Shown one piece after another: positions 49,478-57,868 of a stretch of 64,000 nucleotides of DNA. The stretch is from Clostridiales bacterium CCNA10 (GTDB lineage Bacteria > Bacillota > Clostridia > Oscillospirales > Oscillospiraceae). The stretch spans positions 806,001 to 870,000 of the forward strand of contig AP018533.1 in NCBI GenBank assembly GCA_003573975.1, in the 5' to 3' direction. Each line of letters begins with the position of its first letter. Position 1 is the first letter of the stretch. The notes under the pieces were generated by a model. That model was not told the origin of the DNA. It was given only the letters and a program-made list of their open reading frames with translations, and ran no database searches. A program made the position numbers and the translations under genes.

Positions 49478-49726
49478 TTATCCGGCGATCTCTGCTGGGG
49501 CGTAGTTGACGAACACACCCTTCCGGGTATTGACGGTCACATCAGGAATTGGCAGCGGCAGCATTTTAGGGATTGTGATTTCTCCCACGCAGTTATAATG
49601 GATGCGAAGCCGCTGCTCCCACGCCCCATCAATTTTCTCGGCATTGTAAACTTCGATTTTCTCAACCAACTCGTTGAGCATCCGGGGCGTGAGCTTATGA
49701 CTGGCTATATGAGCGGTTAAGTCCAT
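49478..49726 (-). pseudogene. C-terminal remnant of a large serine recombinase (DUF4368 region)
   Basis: The 82-codon minus-strand frame shows LTPRMLNELVEKIEVYNAEKI and RLRIHYNCVGEITIP, the end signature of DUF4368 domains found at the C-terminus of serine recombinases of conjugative and mobilisable elements. The catalytic N-terminal half is absent: the sequence breaks off at about 49730, where transposase-coding sequence of the opposite strand begins. It marks an old integration beside tRNA-Arg. Confidence 0.7.
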
Positions 49727-49767
49727 ATTATTGCGCAGACAACGGGCGTCCAGGAACGGATCCTGTA

Positions 49768-51015
49768 GTGTTGATCAAGATGGTTCTAATTCAGCATTTG
49801 TTTGGGATCGCGTCTTTACGTCAGACTCACCGGGAGATACAAGTAAATATAGCATACCGTTGGTTCTTGGGATACAGTCTACTGGACGAGATCCCTCATT
49901 TCGCAACGGTAAGTTATGCCTTTTGCAAACGCTTTCCCCCGGAGCTGAGTGAAGAAATTTTTGCACATATTTTGAACAAAGCACTGAACAACCGGATGGT
50001 AGACCCAAGCATGATTTTTATCGACGGAACACATATTAAAGCATCCGCGAATAAAAAGAAGTTCCAGAAGGAACAGGTCGCCAAAGCCGCGAAGGTGTAC
50101 GAGGAGCAGCTTCGTAAAGAGGTCGCCGAGGAACGAAAAAAACTGGGTAAGAAAGTCAACGATGACGATGATGACGAAAATAAAGGAAGTTCCGGAGGAG
50201 GAACGGTTGAGAAAACGGTGTCCAAAACCGACCCGGACTGCGGAATGTTTGTAAAAGGGGCACATGAGCGGCAGTTTGCGTACGAAGCACATACTGCCTG
50301 TGATAAGTACGGCTTTGTGTTGGGTGTTGAGGTAACCGCTGGAAATGTAAGCGATAGTGCTGCATGGGACGCAGCATACGACCAGGTAACGAACAGTTTT
50401 CCCGAAGTTAAGTTTGTAACGATGGATGCCGGATACAAAACACTTTGGATTGCAAAGAAAGTTCTGGAACACAGCAGAATTCCCATCCTTCCCTATACCC
50501 GATACAAGGGAAAGAACGATAAATTTAAGCCTTGGGATTTTACTTATGATGCAGCAACAGACAGTTTTACCTGTCCCAGAGGACATGAACTGCGGCATAC
50601 GACCACAAGCAAAGAAGGGAAACGGACTTACCGCAGTTCACCCAAAATCTGCAAAGACTGTCCCTGCAGAACTGTTTGTGGCGCAAATGAAAGCGGACAG
50701 CGGATACTCACAACTCATATCTGGCAGGAATATCTCGATTTGGTCGAACATTTGAGAAAAACCGAACGTGGCAAGGAACTCTATGCCATGAGAAAAGAGA
50801 CCATAGAGCGTGTTTTTGCTGATGCAAAAGAAAAGCACGCCATGCGTTATACGCACCACCGAGGTCTGGCCCGGGTTTCTGCTTGGGTGAGGCTTAAATA
50901 TGCTGCCATGAACCTCAAAAAGATTGCTATTGGGAAGTGGAATGCTTCTAATTTTGCTTCCTATATCATGATTTTTGCTCCGTTTAATGATAAAACGCCA
51001 GTCCTCGTGTTTTGA
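49768..51015 (+). pseudogene. IS1182-type transposase, N-terminus missing
   Basis: The frame encodes 415 residues from a GTG and keeps the DDE catalytic region: FIDGTHIKASANKKK, FVTMDAGYKTLWIAKK, ETIERVFADAKEKHAMRYTHHRG, with a CPRGH...CKDCPCRTVC zinc block. Coding similarity extends upstream without a start (NGRPGTDPVVLIKM from about 49741). The usual first 50 or so residues are lost at the junction with the recombinase remnant. Whether it is still functional is doubtful. A hairpin (ACGCCAGT stem) overlaps its stop. Confidence 0.75.
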
Positions 51016-51090
51016 GAACTGGCGTTCTTTGACAAGCTGAGCGGGGTGCGTTCCCAGTAGGAACGTACCCCGGTTTTTCATACAAAAATG

Positions 51091-51120
51091 GAACCGGACA
51101 TCCCGTGGAGCGTCCGGTTC
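51091..51120 (-). terminator. Terminator of the second MATE gene
   Basis: GAACCGGAC and its complement around a 12-base loop are followed on the minus strand by CATTTTTG. The stem overlaps the stop codon. Confidence 0.7.
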
Positions 51121-52516
51121 AGTGCGTGATGGAAACATTGCTGGAATCCTGGGCCGTCCGGTGGCTCAGGGCCTGTTCCTGGATCCAGCCCAGCTTCCGC
51201 CAGTAAAAAAGCGCGGTGACCAGAGGTGGTATCAGGTCGGAGATGGGTTCCGCCCAGAAGGTGGACGCCGCACCGAAGGTGGCGGGCAGAGTGAACAGGG
51301 CCGCGAAATAGACAGCCTTTCGGAAGAAGGACAGGGGGAGGGAAAACTGCATCATCCCCATGCCGTTCAGTCCTTCTACAATGGTGTACTGCACCGCCAG
51401 TGGGATCACACCGATGGAAAAGATGCGGATGACAGTCACGGCCAGGGCAGAAATCTGAGGATCCGGTGTAAAAATATGGGTGAAGGGGGCGGCCAGCAGA
51501 AGCCCCATCAGGCACAGAGTGGTGGTATAGGCCAGGGAGAGGAGCAGGGTGTACTTCTGGGCCTCCAGGATGCGTTTGGGCTGGCCGGCCCCCAGGTTGT
51601 ACCCCAGGATAGAGGCCGTCCCGGCAGCGATGCCGTCCAGAGGCATAGTGACCACCAGCATGAAGCTCTGGGCGACGGTGGCCGCGGCTACCAGCAGGTC
51701 CCCTTGCTCCGGGCCGCCGTACCGCTGGAGCACCGCGTTGAGGGCGATGATCATCATATTATCCACCGCAATGATGACAAAGGGGGTCAGGCCGGTGAGC
51801 AGGATACGCAGCATGGTCCGCAGGCTGTATCCGCCGAAGGTGATGCGCAACGGCGGAATCGGACCGAACAGAAAACGAAGCACAAACAGACAGCTTGCCA
51901 GCTGGCTGAGCACGGTGGCGATGGCCGCCCCCTTGACGCCCAGGTCCAGCAGGAAGATAAAGACCGGGTCCAGAATGATATTGAGCACCGCCCCCAGCAT
52001 CACCGACTGCATTCCCTTCTTGGCAAAACCCTGGCAGATGATGAATTGGTTCATCCCGGTGGACAGCAGGGCAAATACCGTGCCGGTGAGGTAATAGGAG
52101 TAGTAGTCCATGGCATAGGGCAGGGTCTCCGGGCTGGCGCCGAACAGCAGAAGGGCGGGGCGCCGGGTGGCATAGGCCAGCCCTGTCAGCGCCAGGGCCA
52201 GGCAGGTGAGGAGCAGGAAGCAGTTGGCCAGGACGCGCCGGGCCTCCTCCTGCCGCCCCTCACCCATGCGGATGCTGATGAGGGGGGAGCCGCCCACCCC
52301 CACCCAGAAGGCCACCGAGCCGAGCATAGTGACGATGGGTCCGCACACGCCGGCCCCCGCCAGAGCCAGGCTGCCCACCTGGGCGATGTTTCCAATGTAC
52401 ATCCGGTCCACCACGCTGTACAGCACGCTGACGAACTGGGCCAGCATACTGGGGATGGCGATGCGCAGGACCAGCGGCCGGATGGGGTCGCTGCGCAGAT
52501 CGTTTTCCAGCTTCAT
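51119..52516 (-). CDS. MATE-family efflux transporter
   Basis: The 465-residue protein has twelve membrane helices, opening RPLVLRIAIPSMLAQFVSVLYSVVDRMYIGN, with the second-half counterpart around FVIIAVDNMMIIALNAVLQRYGG. It exports an unknown cation or metabolite. It is not a close copy of the MATE gene at 25460: the N-termini and loops differ. AGGAGAGG lies ahead of the ATG. It is monocistronic. Confidence 0.9.
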   Translation of the reverse strand: MKLENDLRSDPIRPLVLRIAIPSMLAQFVSVLYSVVDRMYIGNIAQVGSLALAGAGVCGPIVTMLGSVAFWVGVGGSPLISIRMGEGRQEEARRVLANCFLLLTCLALALTGLAYATRRPALLLFGASPETLPYAMDYYSYYLTGTVFALLSTGMNQFIICQGFAKKGMQSVMLGAVLNIILDPVFIFLLDLGVKGAAIATVLSQLASCLFVLRFLFGPIPPLRITFGGYSLRTMLRILLTGLTPFVIIAVDNMMIIALNAVLQRYGGPEQGDLLVAAATVAQSFMLVVTMPLDGIAAGTASILGYNLGAGQPKRILEAQKYTLLLSLAYTTTLCLMGLLLAAPFTHIFTPDPQISALAVTVIRIFSIGVIPLAVQYTIVEGLNGMGMMQFSLPLSFFRKAVYFAALFTLPATFGAASTFWAEPISDLIPPLVTALFYWRKLGWIQEQALSHRTAQDSSNVSITH

Positions 52517-52610
52517 AGGGATCGTCCTCTCCTTCTCTCGCGCTCCTTAACAGGCGTCAGAACACCCGCCGACGGCCATTATAGCATGGAGGCTGAGAAA
52601 AAGCAAAGGA

Positions 52611-52871
52611 CTAGCGCAGGGCCCACTGGAGCATCAGCAGAAGGCCGAAGCCGGGGGCCCCCAGGACCCCAAGCACCAGGGCGTTGATCGGGTTGACTCC
52701 CAGACTGACGCCGATGAGGGGACTTACTTGGCTGAACAAGGCCAGAACGGCCAGCCCCACGGAGGAGCGCACCGCCAGCCGGAGCAACTGGCCCAGGGGG
52801 CGGCGGAGCAGGGCCAGCCCGGCCAGCAGGAGCAGCCCCAGCGCCAGCCAAGGGGTGGAGGCCCCGGTCAC
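52611..52871 (-). CDS. bofA: Pro-sigma-K processing inhibitor BofA
   Basis: The 86-residue protein has two or three membrane helices and the BofA C-terminal signature GVNPINALVLGVLGAPGFGLLL. In Bacillus it holds the SpoIVFB protease inactive in the mother cell membrane until the forespore signal arrives. GTG 52871 overlaps the stop of the upstream DUF2508 gene by 4 bases and has GGAG at 8-base spacing; a GTG three codons earlier is less well placed. The yaaL-bofA gene pair order is as in Bacillus. Confidence 0.9.
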   Translation of the reverse strand: MTGASTPWLALGLLLLAGLALLRRPLGQLLRLAVRSSVGLAVLALFSQVSPLIGVSLGVNPINALVLGVLGAPGFGLLLMLQWALR

Positions 52872-53104
52872 GGGGCGCACTCCAGCTCTTTGACCCGGCG
52901 GAGCAGATAGTCGTACCGGGACTGGAGGGCCTTGATCTCAAAGACATAGGACTCGATGAGGTCGCTGTCGCTGACGGTGTTGAAGCCGCCATAGGCCTGC
53001 TGGATCAGGGTGCGGGTGCTGGCCAGAGAGGCCAGCAGCTCCTGGCGCTCCGCCTCCCGGGCAGCGTGCTCTCGGCGGCGGGGGGAAAACAGGGCGTGGG
53101 TCAT
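52868..53104 (-). CDS. DUF2508 (YaaL-like) protein
   Basis: The 78-residue, mostly helical protein has the family core LIESYVFEIKALQSRYDYLLRRVKE near its C-terminus. The function is unknown. It is encoded just before bofA in many Firmicutes, as here, and is co-translated with it. ATG 53104 has AAGGAGA 7 bases upstream. Confidence 0.85.
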   Translation of the reverse strand: MTHALFSPRRREHAAREAERQELLASLASTRTLIQQAYGGFNTVSDSDLIESYVFEIKALQSRYDYLLRRVKELECAP

Positions 53105-53223
53105 GGGCGTCTCCTTTCTCGGGGCCGCGCCGGAGCGGAGGGGGCGCGGGAGCCTCTGTATCCTGAGGGTATGAATAGTTTGGACAAATATTCCAAACTT
53201 TAACCCCAAAAGGAGACGGCGGG

Positions 53224-53258
53224 AGAAAAAATATCCCCGCGGCCGAAACCGCGGGGAT
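53224..53258 (-). terminator. Terminator of the SLH-protein gene
   Basis: ATCCCCGCGG and its complement around a 6-base loop are followed on the minus strand by ATTTTTTCTCC. Confidence 0.8.
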
Positions 53259-53269
53259 GAGGGGGGCGG

Positions 53270-54505
53270 TCACTGCTTGGGCAGGACGGTCTCACACAGA
53301 GTCTTGAGCACGGCGGAGAATTCCGCCCGGGTGACAGTGCCCAGCGGGGCGAGGGTCTGGACACCTCCGGCGCTGCGGCCGGCCAGCAGGCCCTGGGCCA
53401 CTGCCCACTCCACGGCCTCCCGGGCCCAGCCGGCCACCTGGTCGGCGTCGGAGTAGGGGGTCAGTTCGGCGCGCTTTTTGGTATCCAGTCCGGCCTCCTT
53501 GGCATAGCGGAAGAGGGTGAGGGCAAGCTCCTGCCGGGTGGGCGGGCGCTCGGGGGCGAAGGTCTCGCCGTCCACACCGCTCATAATGTCCCGGGAGACG
53601 GCCCAGGAGACGGCGGAATAGCACCAAGCGGTGTCAGGCACATCGGTAAAGTGCGTCAGGCCGCCGTCCGGCTGTCCGGCCAGCTGGAACAGGACCTGAG
53701 CCAGCATGGCTCGGTTCAGGGGCTGCTCCGGAGAGAAGTGGCTGCGGCTGGAGCCGGAGAGCAGGCCCTGAGAAACCACATAGTCCACCGCGCCGTAATA
53801 CCATGCGCCGGGCGGGACATCCTGATAATCGGCGGCGGAGGGGGCGGGAAGCTGGTCGAACAGATTGAGGTAGTAGCACAGCTCATAGTCCGCGTTGTCG
53901 CGGGCGGAGTGGTAGTTCACAGTGATCATATAGAGGATGGAGTCGGCGGCGGTCTGGCCTCCGGTCATGCCGGAGAGGTGGCTGGCGCTGCCGCTGGCGG
54001 TGCGGTCTTGAATGGCGGCCTGGCCCCGCTTGAGCAGGCTGGCGGCGGTAAGGGTGTAGGTCGTTCCAGCTGTTAGAGTGGTGGAGACGCCGCTGCTGGC
54101 GGCGGTGAGCACGCCGGAAGAGGTGAGCACGTCACACACCGGGGCCTCCTGGCTGCTGAGCAGCTCATACAGCCCGTCCCCGTTCAGGTCAGTGAGGTAG
54201 TCCACCGTCAGGGTGACCTGGGCGGTCTGGGGAATCAGGTGGAACTCCGCGTCCTTGGTCACGCGGTTGACCGGAGTGTCAAAGTCCAGCGTGTCCACTG
54301 CCTGGAAACGGCCATCCTTGTTCCGCTCGTACAGGGACAGCTGAAGGGTGGTCTGGGGGACGTCTGTATCCTGGGCGGAGATGAGCACCTCCGCAAAGCC
54401 GCCGGAGGCCAGGGGGTCGGCGGCGGAGGCGGGGAGGGCCAGGGACAGGGTCATGGTAAGCAGGACCGCGGCGGACAGGCCGCGTCTGAAGCAAAGTCGT
54501 CGCAT
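53270..54505 (-). CDS. Secreted S-layer-homology (SLH) domain protein
   Basis: The 411-residue protein has a signal peptide (about 1-30, ends PASAA), an N-terminal beta-rich domain of unknown role (about 32-220, starting GGFAEVLISAQDTDVP) and three SLH repeats: YQDVPPGAWYYGAVDYVVSQGLLSG, FTDVPDTAWCYSAVSWAVSRDIMSG and YSDADQVAGWAREAVEWAVAQGLLAG blocks with following TRQELALTLFRYA-type helices. SLH repeats bind pyruvylated wall polymers, so the protein sits on the cell surface. GAGGAGC precedes the ATG. Confidence 0.9.
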   Translation of the reverse strand: MRRLCFRRGLSAAVLLTMTLSLALPASAADPLASGGFAEVLISAQDTDVPQTTLQLSLYERNKDGRFQAVDTLDFDTPVNRVTKDAEFHLIPQTAQVTLTVDYLTDLNGDGLYELLSSQEAPVCDVLTSSGVLTAASSGVSTTLTAGTTYTLTAASLLKRGQAAIQDRTASGSASHLSGMTGGQTAADSILYMITVNYHSARDNADYELCYYLNLFDQLPAPSAADYQDVPPGAWYYGAVDYVVSQGLLSGSSRSHFSPEQPLNRAMLAQVLFQLAGQPDGGLTHFTDVPDTAWCYSAVSWAVSRDIMSGVDGETFAPERPPTRQELALTLFRYAKEAGLDTKKRAELTPYSDADQVAGWAREAVEWAVAQGLLAGRSAGGVQTLAPLGTVTRAEFSAVLKTLCETVLPKQ

Positions 54506-54626
54506 GAATATGCTCCTCTCAAGTGGGAATGGGCAGGGCTGTGTGGCCCGCCTCAGGCTTTCTATTATAGCGGAGGGGGGAACAAAATGCAAGAAATACG
54601 GCTCGAAACCAGGGAGTGGAAGATAT

Positions 54627-54656
54627 TTGTAAACTAAAGAATATTATAGTTGACAA
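54627..54656. promoter_or_regulatory. BirA-type biotin operator
   Basis: TTGTAAAC, 14 bases, GTTGACAA form the interrupted palindrome known for BirA repressors. The right half overlaps the -35 element of the bioB promoter, so biotin-loaded BirA should block transcription. Confidence 0.85.
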
Positions 54657-54678
54657 TGAGAGAGAAAAAAAGTATACT
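54650..54678 (+). promoter_or_regulatory. Promoter of bioB-bioY
   Basis: TTGACA, 17 bases, TATACT: a near-perfect vegetative promoter, overlapped by the BirA operator. Confidence 0.88.
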
Positions 54679-54715
54679 GCAAATAGAATAAGGTTTACGA
54701 TATGGAGGAGTTCCT

Positions 54716-55666
54716 GTGAACAGTTTGGCAGAAGAAATTATTGCGGGCCGGCGGCTGGGCAGCCGGGAGGAGGCCCTCCCCCTGGTGGAGGCGGAGCTGG
54801 AGGCGCTGTGCCGGGGGGCGGACCGGATCCGGTCCGCCCTGTGCGGCAGCCGGGCCGACCTGTGCACCATTGTCAACGGGCGCAGCGGCCAGTGCGGAGA
54901 GGACTGCAAATTTTGCGCCCAGTCCTGCCACTACCGCACCCAGGCGGAGGAATACCCCTTCCTGGCGGAAGATGAGATCCTGGCGGCCTGCCGCCGGGAT
55001 GAGGCGGCAGGGGCCCGCCGCTTCTCCATCGTCACCGCGGGGCGGAGCCTGAAGGGGGAGGACCTGGAGCGGGCCCTGTCCGCCTACCGGCGGCTGCGCC
55101 GGGAGACCGGGGTGGAGCTGTGCGCCTCCCACGGCCTTCAGACGCAGGAGGAGTTTGAGCGGATGAAGGCGGCGGGCGTGGACCGCATCCACGCCAATTT
55201 GGAGACCTCCCGCCGCTATTTCCCCCACATCTGCACCACCCACACCTATCAGGACAAGGTGGACAACATCCGGCGGGCCCAGGCGGCGGGGCTGGATGTG
55301 TGCTCCGGCGGGATCCTGGGGATGGGGGAGACCTGGGAAGACCGGATCGACATGGCATTGGACCTGGCGGCGCTGGGGATCGGCTCCATCCCGCTGAACA
55401 TCCTGCGGCCCATCCCCGGCACCCCCTTCGGGGATCTGGAGCCCATCACCAACGAGGAGGTCCTCCGGGCGGTCGCCATCTTCCGCTACCTCAATCCCAC
55501 CGCCTGGATCCGGATGGCCGCCGGACGGGGCCAGTTTTCCGGCGGCGGGGCGGAGCTGTTCCGCTCCGGGGCCAACGCGGCCATCACCGGGGATATGCTC
55601 ACCACCACCGGGACCAGCATGGCGGGGGACGCGGCCATGTTCCGGGCCCTGGGCTATCAGCTGTGA
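54716..55666 (+). CDS. bioB: Biotin synthase
   Basis: The 316-residue radical-SAM enzyme inserts sulphur into dethiobiotin. The SAM cluster cysteines are Cys60, Cys64 and Cys67 (CGEDCKFCAQS). Other conserved blocks are ASHGLQTQEEF, CSGGILGMGETWEDR, IPLNILRPIPGTPF and AITGDMLTTTG. The start is GTG 54716 behind GGAGGAG. No other bio synthesis genes are near. The cell may convert imported dethiobiotin, a pattern known for gut Clostridia. Confidence 0.96.
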   Translation: MNSLAEEIIAGRRLGSREEALPLVEAELEALCRGADRIRSALCGSRADLCTIVNGRSGQCGEDCKFCAQSCHYRTQAEEYPFLAEDEILAACRRDEAAGARRFSIVTAGRSLKGEDLERALSAYRRLRRETGVELCASHGLQTQEEFERMKAAGVDRIHANLETSRRYFPHICTTHTYQDKVDNIRRAQAAGLDVCSGGILGMGETWEDRIDMALDLAALGIGSIPLNILRPIPGTPFGDLEPITNEEVLRAVAIFRYLNPTAWIRMAAGRGQFSGGGAELFRSGANAAITGDMLTTTGTSMAGDAAMFRALGYQL

Positions 55667-55689
55667 CAAACCGGAGAGAAGGAGAAACT

Positions 55690-56265
55690 ATGATGCAGGA
55701 TCAGATGACCTCCGGCGCGGCTGGACAGAAGAACAAGACGTATGCCCTGGCGATGACCGCCCTGATGGCGGCGGTGACCTGTGTGCTGGCCCCCATGGCC
55801 ATCCCCATCGGGCCGGTGCCCATCTCCCTGACCAACCTGGCGATTTACCTCTCCCTGTACCTGCTGGGCTGGAAGTGGGGGACGGCCAGCTATGTGGTCT
55901 ATATGCTCATCGGCATGGTGGGGGTGCCAGTATTCTCCGGTTTTACTGGGGGGCTGGGAAAGCTGGCGGGCCCCACCGGCGGCTACATCATCGGCTTTGT
56001 GCCCATGGCGGTGCTGGCTGGACTGGTGATCGACCACTCCCGGAACCGGGCGGTCCAGTTCGTGGGAATGGCCGCAGCCACGGCGGTGTGCTACGCCTTC
56101 GGTACGGCGTGGTTCTGCCTCTCCATGGACAGCACGGTGTCCGCCGCACTGGGCCTGTGCGTGTTCCCCTTCATCCCCGGAGATGCGGTCAAGATGCTGC
56201 TGGCCATGACCTTTGGGCCTATGCTCCGGGGCAGGCTGGAGCGGGCCGGGCTGTACCGGGGCTGA
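55690..56265 (+). CDS. bioY: Biotin transporter, ECF S component BioY
   Basis: The 191-residue membrane protein has six helices with the BioY core: PIGPVPISLTNLAIYLSLYLLG, YMLIGMVGVPVFSGFTGGLGKLAGPTGGYIIGF, and FIPGDAVKMLLAM near the end. It binds biotin and is energised by the shared ECF module, which is not here. It follows bioB by 23 bases under the same BirA-controlled promoter, so biotin shortage should raise both synthesis and uptake. Confidence 0.96.
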   Translation: MMQDQMTSGAAGQKNKTYALAMTALMAAVTCVLAPMAIPIGPVPISLTNLAIYLSLYLLGWKWGTASYVVYMLIGMVGVPVFSGFTGGLGKLAGPTGGYIIGFVPMAVLAGLVIDHSRNRAVQFVGMAAATAVCYAFGTAWFCLSMDSTVSAALGLCVFPFIPGDAVKMLLAMTFGPMLRGRLERAGLYRG

Positions 56266-56271
56266 CCGGCA

Positions 56272-56309
56272 CGGGGAGGGGGCGGCCGGCCCCCTCCCCG
56301 GAAAGTTTT
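56272..56309 (+). terminator. Terminator of bioB-bioY
   Basis: An 11-bp stem (GGGGAGGGGGC and complement) is followed by GGAAAGTTTTG. Confidence 0.6.
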
Positions 56310-56328
56310 GATTTTCAGAAAAAAAGAC

Positions 56329-56357
56329 TTGACAAGCGGGACCGGGGTGCATATAAT
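56329..56357 (+). promoter_or_regulatory. Promoter of the T-box(Trp) transport operon
   Basis: TTGACA, 17 bases, TATAAT: a full consensus promoter immediately ahead of the T-box leader. Confidence 0.92.
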
Positions 56358-56363
56358 GGCACC

Positions 56364-56662
56364 AAACAAGTCAATGATGTGCAAACCTTTGAGAAAGAGG
56401 AGTAGCCGGTGCGGCAAACCCAAAGAGAGTCCCGGGTGGTGAGATCGGGGCGGGGCGCGGCCGGGCGAATGGACTTTCGAGGGCGGCTTGAACGGGGGAC
56501 CAGGATGGGAGCCTAAGTAGATGCCGACGGGGACCCACCCGTTATCCACCGGGCACGCGTGATGGCGCGTGAAGCGAGCGGACGTTGCAAAACGTCAATT
56601 TGGGTGGTATCGCAGGAGTGCAGCTCTTGTCCCATGGATGGGATAAGGGGCTGTTTTTTTAT
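56364..56662 (+). promoter_or_regulatory. T-box leader, predicted specificity tryptophan
   Basis: Stem I carries AGAGAGTCC and GGTGGTGAGATCGG blocks. The specifier TGG at 56470-56472 is followed by ACTTTCGAG. The T-box core is GGGTGGTATCGCAGG (56602-56616), and the terminator 56621-56660 ends in seven T. Uncharged tRNA-Trp should allow read-through into the ABC importer. The variable T-box base is T, which would pair with A73; bacterial tRNA-Trp usually has G73, so the contact may be a G-U pair. Confidence 0.9.
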
Positions 56663-56750
56663 ACTCCGGCACAGGCCGTTGGCAGCGGCCCCTCCATCGC
56701 CCACCCGAACCAATTTCAGCCCGAAACCGGGCAATATGGAGGTCATTGTA

Positions 56751-57782
56751 ATGAAAAACAACACCATGAAGAAGCTTCTGACCGCGGCGCTCTCCCTGTC
56801 CCTGGCCCTGTCCCTGGCCGCCTGCTCCGGCGGCTCCGGCAGCGCTGCTTCCAACGGTTCCGGCTCCGGCTCCTCCGCCCCGGCCGACGGCGTCTATCAG
56901 GTAGCCATCGTGCGGCAGCTGGACCACGCATCCATGAATGAGATCCGGGACGCCATCATCGCCCAGCTGGACGCCCGGGAGGCGGAGCTGAACGTGACCA
57001 TCGACTACGAGGACTTTAACGGCAACAACGACCCCTCCACCCTGTCCCAGATCGGCGCCCAGATCATCGCCGACGGCTATGACGTCATCATCCCCATCGG
57101 CACCACCGCCGCCCAGCAGATGGTAGCCACGGCGGAGCCCACCCAGACCCCGGTGGTGTACGGCACCGTCAGCTATCCTGAGGTAGCCAAGCTCACCGGC
57201 ATCCCCTATGTCACCGGGACCAGCGACGCACTGAACGTGGAGCTGCTGCTGGATATGATGCTGGCCCAGGACCCCGACATCCAGACGGTGGGCCTGCTCT
57301 ACTCCACCTCTGAGGTGAACAGCGCTCCCGCCATCGAGGACGCCAAGGCGTACCTGGACAGCAAGGGAATCGGCTATCTGGAAAAGACAGGGAACACCTC
57401 TGACGAGATCATCGCCGCCGTCAGCTCCATGACGGGCCAGGTGGACGCAGTGTTCACCCCCACCGACAACGTGGTCCAGGCCGCTGAGCTGGCCATCGCC
57501 CCCACCCTGGCGGATGCTGGCATCCCCCACTACGCCGGCGCGGACTCCTTTGTCCGCAACGGGGCCTTCGCCACCTGCGGCGTGAACTACACCGACCTGG
57601 GCAGCCAGACTGCGGACCTGGCGGTGGAGGTGCTCACCACCGGCCAGATCCCGGAGTATGTCACCGTGGCCGGGGACATTATCACTGTCAACACTGAGAC
57701 CGCCGCTGCCCTGGGCGCGGACTACTCCAAATTTGCCGATATGGGCTCTCAGCTGGTGGAGGTCCAGACCACCCAGGACTGA
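56751..57782 (+). CDS. Tryptophan-type ABC importer, substrate-binding lipoprotein (TrpX-like)
   Basis: The 343-residue lipoprotein has signal MKNNTMKKLLTAALSLSLAL ending at acylated Cys25, then a Ser/Gly linker and the ABC-substrate-binding domain of the TrpX/YrrA-like family (from VAIVRQLDHASMNEIRDAI, with IIPIGTTAAQQMVA and PVVYGTVSYPEVA). The ATG at 56751 lies 7 bases after GGAGGT; an earlier ATG overlaps that site. Its leader is the Trp T-box, so tryptophan or a precursor is the likely ligand. Confidence 0.9.
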   Translation: MKNNTMKKLLTAALSLSLALSLAACSGGSGSAASNGSGSGSSAPADGVYQVAIVRQLDHASMNEIRDAIIAQLDAREAELNVTIDYEDFNGNNDPSTLSQIGAQIIADGYDVIIPIGTTAAQQMVATAEPTQTPVVYGTVSYPEVAKLTGIPYVTGTSDALNVELLLDMMLAQDPDIQTVGLLYSTSEVNSAPAIEDAKAYLDSKGIGYLEKTGNTSDEIIAAVSSMTGQVDAVFTPTDNVVQAAELAIAPTLADAGIPHYAGADSFVRNGAFATCGVNYTDLGSQTADLAVEVLTTGQIPEYVTVAGDIITVNTETAAALGADYSKFADMGSQLVEVQTTQD

Positions 57783-57805
57783 GGCTTTCCATGCCTGTGA
57801 CCCGC

Positions 57806-57840
57806 GCCATCCCCTCCGCCTCTTGGGCGGAGGGGATGGC
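57806..57840 (+). other. Stem-loop between binding-protein and permease genes
   Basis: A 15-bp perfect stem (GCCATCCCCTCCGCC and complement, 5-base loop) has no T run. It likely stabilises the upstream message so that the binding protein is made in excess, as in the liv operon of this window. Confidence 0.6.
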
Positions 57841-57868
57841 CTGATGTATGTGAGAGGAGCGATTCATC

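Noticed and set aside
49472-49720. Plus-strand ORF between tRNA-Arg and the transposase
   Set aside because: It is antisense to the recombinase remnant, whose DUF4368-type sequence on the minus strand is far more protein-like.
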